A stretch of DNA of 64,000 nucleotides from NCBI RefSeq assembly GCF_900109705.1, contig NZ_FOAI01000007.1:162216-226215 (forward strand), given 5' to 3'. The position numbers were made by a program, and so were the translations under genes. This stretch comes from Roseivivax marinus (GTDB lineage: Bacteria > Pseudomonadota > Alphaproteobacteria > Rhodobacterales > Rhodobacteraceae). Positions within the stretch are counted from its first letter, which is position 1, and each line of letters opens with the position of its first letter. The notes beneath the pieces are model-generated. The model was given only the letters and a program-made list of their open reading frames with translations, searched no databases and was not told the origin of the DNA. Below are positions 60,738 through 64,000 of the stretch, piece after piece.

Positions 60738-61799
60738 ATGCTGACACGGACCATCGCCGCGCTCGCGGCGGTTGCCACGCTCGCCGGGACCGCGGGCGTC
60801 GCGCAGGCGCAGGACTACACGCTCCGCGCCACCGCCAACTCCAACGAGAACGACGAGGACTATGACGGCCTCGTGGTGTTCAAGAACTACGTCGAGCAGG
60901 CGTCGAACGGCGCCATCGAGGTCGAGCTCTTCATCGGCACGCAGCTCTGCTCGAACGGGACCGAGTGCCTGCAGGGCGTGGCGGACGGCTCGATCGACAT
61001 CTTCGTGACGACCTCAGGCGGCGCGGCGGGCATCTTTCCCTACGTGCAGGTGTTCGATCTGCCCTACCTGATGCGCTCGGACCGCGTGGCCGAGGCGGTG
61101 CTGACCGACACCGATTTCACCCGGACCCTGCGCGACCTCGCGTTGCGTGATTCCGGCAACGCGATCCGCATCATGACCATCGGCAACACCGGCGGCTGGC
61201 GCAATTTCGCCAACACGCAGCGCCCGGTGCAGACGCCCGGCGATCTTGACGGGCTCAAAATCCGCACCGTGGTCGCCGATCTGCCGCAGGAGCTGGTCTC
61301 GACCCTAGGCGCGTCGCCCACGCCGATCCCGTGGCCCGAGCTCTTCACCTCGCTCCAGACCGGGGTGGTCGAGGGCTCGAAGAACGGGATCACCGACATC
61401 ATGAACATGAAGTTTCCCGATGCCGGGCTGAAATACCTGACGCTCGACGGGCACGCCTACATGGCGGCGATCTGGGTGATGAACAACGACACTTTCCTGT
61501 CCATGCCCGAGGAGATGCGCCGCGTGGTCGTCAACGGCTTCAAGGAGCTTCAGCAGGCCACCTTCGCCTCGCCCAAGCGCAAGTCGATCTCGGCCTACGA
61601 GGAATTCGCGGCCGCCGGCGGGGAGGTCTACGTGCCGTCGCCCGACGAGAAGCAGGCGTTCCAGGACGCGGTGCAGCCGGTCTACGACTGGTTCGGTTCG
61701 AATGTCGACGAGGGCGAGCAGGTTCTGCAGTCGCTGCGCGACGCCGTGGCCCAGGTCGAGGAAGACATCGACGCCGACATCGCGGCGGACATCCAGTGA
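60738..61799 (+). CDS. TRAP transporter substrate-binding protein (DctP family), second system
   Basis: A 353-residue periplasmic protein with signal peptide ending VAQAQ near residue 24. The DctP fold shows as RNFANTQRPVQTPGDLDGLKIRTVVADLPQELVSTLGASPTPIPWPELFTSLQTGVVEG. The Arg in LKIRT is the usual carboxylate (or sulfonate) ligand-binding residue. The gene is intact, unlike the frameshifted DctP at 24.5 kb. It ends the monooxygenase-TRAP block. The ligand is unknown; context suggests a sulfonate or another substrate of the SsuD-like enzyme. Confidence 0.93.
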   Translation: MLTRTIAALAAVATLAGTAGVAQAQDYTLRATANSNENDEDYDGLVVFKNYVEQASNGAIEVELFIGTQLCSNGTECLQGVADGSIDIFVTTSGGAAGIFPYVQVFDLPYLMRSDRVAEAVLTDTDFTRTLRDLALRDSGNAIRIMTIGNTGGWRNFANTQRPVQTPGDLDGLKIRTVVADLPQELVSTLGASPTPIPWPELFTSLQTGVVEGSKNGITDIMNMKFPDAGLKYLTLDGHAYMAAIWVMNNDTFLSMPEEMRRVVVNGFKELQQATFASPKRKSISAYEEFAAAGGEVYVPSPDEKQAFQDAVQPVYDWFGSNVDEGEQVLQSLRDAVAQVEEDIDADIAADIQ

Positions 61800-61858
61800 T
61801 CCGCTGAGGCAATGCAAGATCGGCGGCCGGCCCCGGTTCGGGGGCGGTCGCGGTGCCT

Positions 61859-62548
61859 TCAGCCGCCCAGCGGATGGCGCTTCAGAAGGTGAAAGCGCCC
61901 GTCTGCCGCCTCTCCGAACAGGCAAACCGTACGGATCTCGAAGGCGTCGGGCAGCAGCGGTGCGAGCCACGCGCGCAGCGCGGCCTCGGTCGCGTCGCGC
62001 TGCGGGCGCGGCACCGGCCCGGTCAGCGTGACGTGGAAGCGGAATTGCTCCATCACGTAGGGGTAACCCCACTCGGCCAGCAGTGCCTCTTGCCGTTCGG
62101 ACAGCCCAGCGCCGCGCCGTTTCTCCAGCTCGGCGGTGTCTGGCGGCGCCCGGTGGCCATCCAGATCGGACACCAGCGCGGCGGCGAGTTCCTGCAGGGA
62201 GGCGACGTCGCCCGCGGGGCAGAGCGCGAGGAAACCTCCGAGCCGCGTCACCTGCAGCGGGCCCATCTGCACCGGCGATAGCCGCGACGCCAGCCGCGCG
62301 AGGTCGGCATCGAGCGCCTCGGCCGAGGTGTCGGGGGCCAGCCGGAACGGCGGCTTCAACGTGCCGTGCAGGCCGTATTTCCGCGGCCGCGCCGTCAGCT
62401 CGGCGGCGGACAAGGGCAGGCCGGGCACGTCGGGATGCGCGACGTCGACCCCCGCGGCCGCATCCCAGCCAAGCAGGGACGTGGCGGCGTCGGCCCATGG
62501 CGCCGGCTCTGGCGCGTAATAGACGGCATATCGGTTGTGGTCGGGCAT
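61859..62548 (-). CDS. DUF1045 family protein (2H-phosphoesterase-like, phosphonate-associated)
   Basis: A 229-residue protein of the DUF1045 family. The two 2H-phosphoesterase motifs are HGTLK (His61) and HVTLTGP about 110 residues later. Family members are usually encoded in phosphonate (C-P lyase) loci and are thought to be cyclic phosphodiesterases. It begins at ATG 62548 with the typical 'RYAVYYAPEPAPWADAATSLLGWD' opening. It is divergent from phnM, sharing a 73-base promoter region. No C-P lyase core gene (phnG-L) is visible in this window. Confidence 0.87.
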   Translation of the reverse strand: MPDHNRYAVYYAPEPAPWADAATSLLGWDAAAGVDVAHPDVPGLPLSAAELTARPRKYGLHGTLKPPFRLAPDTSAEALDADLARLASRLSPVQMGPLQVTRLGGFLALCPAGDVASLQELAAALVSDLDGHRAPPDTAELEKRRGAGLSERQEALLAEWGYPYVMEQFRFHVTLTGPVPRPQRDATEAALRAWLAPLLPDAFEIRTVCLFGEAADGRFHLLKRHPLGG

Positions 62549-62621
62549 TGGGTCTGGCCTATGGTCGGGGACGCGCGGCGCGCCCCGCCGAGTTGAAGCA
62601 GCCCCGCGAGGCAAGGACAAG

Positions 62622-63764
62622 ATGACGGACACCCTCCTGACCAACGCCCGGATCGTGCTCGAGACCGAGGTGATCGACGGCACGTTGGTGCTGCGAGACG
62701 GGCATATCGCCGCCATCGAGGCCGGGCACACGTCGGCGCCGGGGGCCCTGGATTGCGAGGGCGACCACCTGATTCCCGGCCTGATCGAGCTGCACACCGA
62801 CAACCTCGAACGCCATATCGAGCCGCGCCCCAAGGTGGACTGGCCGCACCGCACCGCGATCCTCGCCCATGACGGAGAACTGGCGAGCACCGGCATCACC
62901 ACGGTGTTCGACGCCATGCGGGTGGGCTCGGTGATCTCGAACGGGCGCGATGATTACCGCAAGTACGCCCGGCAGCTGTCGCGGGAGTTGTTCGACCTGC
63001 GCGCGACCGGGGTTCTTCGGATCAGCCATTTCCTGCACCTGCGGGCCGAGGTCTGCTCGGAGACGCTGCTGGAGGAACTGGCGGAGTTCGACGCGGATGA
63101 CCGGGTCGGCATCCTGTCGATCATGGACCACACGCCCGGGCAGCGGCAGTTCCGCGACGTCACCAAGCTGAAGGCCTACGTGCTGGGCAAGCACGGCGGC
63201 AACGAGGCCGACTTCGAGGCGCACCTCGCGAACCTGCGCGGGTTGCAGGACCGGTTCGGTGCGGCGCACGAGGCCGGCGCGGTCGAGGCCGCGGGACGCT
63301 TGGGCGCGGTGCTTGCCAGCCATGACGACACCACCGCCGAGCAGGTCGCGACCAGTGCCGGCCACGGCGTCCGCATCGCAGAGTTTCCCACCACCGAGGA
63401 GGCCGCTCGGGCGTGCCACGGTCACGACATTGCCGTGATGATGGGCGCGCCGAACCTCATCCGGGGCGGCTCCCACTCCGGCAACGTGGCGGCCGAGGCT
63501 CTGGCGCGGGCCGACCGGCTCGACATCCTGTCCTCGGACTACATCCCGTCCTCGCTGATGCTCGGCGCGTTCGGGCTTGCGGACCTCTGGGACGACCTGC
63601 CGCGCGGCATCCGCACGGTCACGGCGGCACCGGCCGAGTCCACCGGGCTGGCCGACCGCGGTCGTCTCTCCGAGGGGCTGCGCGCGGACATCGTCCGCGT
63701 CGGCCGGCTCGACGGCACGCCGGTGGTGCGCGGTGTCTGGAGCCAGGGGCGCCGGGTGGGCTGA
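62622..63764 (+). CDS. phnM: Alpha-D-ribose 1-methylphosphonate 5-triphosphate diphosphatase PhnM
   Basis: A 380-residue amidohydrolase-fold enzyme. Motifs are IPGLIELHTDNLERHIEPRPKVDWP (metal-site His residues), SIMDHTPGQRQFRD, SHDDTT, and GAPNLIRGGSHSGNVAA with the catalytic SSDYIPSSLM near the C-terminus. PhnM removes pyrophosphate from the ribose triphosphate intermediate of phosphonate breakdown. Start ATG 62622 follows GCAAGGACAAG. It is divergent from DUF1045 and followed by glyA rather than phnN, so it appears to be separated from the rest of the phosphonate pathway. Confidence 0.93.
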   Translation: MTDTLLTNARIVLETEVIDGTLVLRDGHIAAIEAGHTSAPGALDCEGDHLIPGLIELHTDNLERHIEPRPKVDWPHRTAILAHDGELASTGITTVFDAMRVGSVISNGRDDYRKYARQLSRELFDLRATGVLRISHFLHLRAEVCSETLLEELAEFDADDRVGILSIMDHTPGQRQFRDVTKLKAYVLGKHGGNEADFEAHLANLRGLQDRFGAAHEAGAVEAAGRLGAVLASHDDTTAEQVATSAGHGVRIAEFPTTEEAARACHGHDIAVMMGAPNLIRGGSHSGNVAAEALARADRLDILSSDYIPSSLMLGAFGLADLWDDLPRGIRTVTAAPAESTGLADRGRLSEGLRADIVRVGRLDGTPVVRGVWSQGRRVG

Positions 63765-63915
63765 CCCCGCCGGGCCTACCCGTCCGGGCAGGGCCCGCCC
63801 CCTGCGGCTGCGGGCGCTTTCTACTCGGACGGTGCTGGCGGCGCGGATGCGGGCGCGCGAGGATGGCGGCCAGTGACGCGCGGGCCCGGCAGGTCCGCCC
63901 GCAGAGGAGGATCCC

Positions 63916-64000
63916 ATGAACGCACCGCACCGCGACGACGGCTTTTTCACCGAGAGCCTTTCGTCCCGCGATCCCGAGCTTTTCGCGGCGATGGAGGGCG
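63916..64000 (+). CDS. glyA: Serine hydroxymethyltransferase (5' end only)
   Basis: Only 28 codons are visible before the window ends. The start ATG 63916 follows AGAGGAGGATCCC. The translated start has DDGFFTESLSSRDPELFAAM, the typical N-terminus of Rhodobacteraceae GlyA before the PLP-enzyme fold begins. GlyA converts serine and tetrahydrofolate to glycine and methylene-tetrahydrofolate. The assignment depends on this short stretch alone. Confidence 0.75.
   Translation, partial: MNAPHRDDGFFTESLSSRDPELFAAMEG

Overview
The window is high-GC alphaproteobacterial chromosome, most likely Rhodobacteraceae (Roseobacter-type). The evidence is the origin-proximal order ubiB-ubiE / mutM-enoyl-CoA hydratase-rpsT-dnaA-dnaN-recF-LysE-gyrB, the MnmD plus FAD-oxidoreductase pair, a CheL/FlgN/FliK/FlgD flagellar block, a glyA start typical of the family, and many TRAP and tripartite tricarboxylate (TTT) transporters. 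No rRNA, tRNA, insertion sequence, prophage or CRISPR array was seen.

Region 1 (1-6.9 kb): a tRNA-modification pair (MnmD, cut by the window edge, and an FAD oxidoreductase), then a small surface-polysaccharide locus with a Wza-like export lipoprotein, a sugar epimerase, a priming sugar transferase, a YjbF lipoprotein and a YjbH outer-membrane protein. Region 2 (6.9-11.3 kb): a damaged edge of a flagellar cluster. Only the first 31 codons of motB remain. FlgN-like and CheL-like genes follow on the minus strand. fliK is split by a frameshift at a G tract, and flgD is intact. Much of this block is visibly AT-richer than its surroundings. Region 3 (11.3-23.3 kb): the core block for ubiquinone synthesis, DNA repair, replication initiation and gyrase.

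Region 4 (23.4-30.7 kb): a LysR regulator, a dyad operator, a TRAP transporter (substrate-binding gene frameshifted near its 3' end) and four catabolic genes: GST-like, carboxymuconolactone-decarboxylase family, LigI-like lactone hydrolase and SDR. Region 5 (30.9-49.6 kb): a TTT transporter, a hydroxyacid dehydrogenase, an AbrB-like membrane protein, a LysR regulator, MmgE/PrpD, a PaaG-like isomerase, a PrpF isomerase, an acyl-CoA dehydrogenase, two tandem NDP-forming acyl-CoA ligases, two SDRs and a thiolase. Together these read as uptake, isomerisation, CoA activation and beta-oxidation of an unidentified, probably multi-carboxylate acid. A shared promoter element links at least two of its transcription units.

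Region 6 (49.6-55.7 kb): an MFS permease and a PqiABC lipid-transport operon. PqiA is split into two proteins and PqiB is greatly lengthened by three internal repeats of about 123 residues. Region 7 (56.0-61.8 kb): an SsuD-like flavin monooxygenase, a YdhF-like aldo/keto reductase, a flavin reductase and a second TRAP transporter. This is a candidate sulfonate-desulfonation module resembling the sulfo-SMO logic but with TRAP uptake. Region 8 (61.9-64 kb): a DUF1045 2H-phosphoesterase and phnM, divergently arranged, then the start of glyA.
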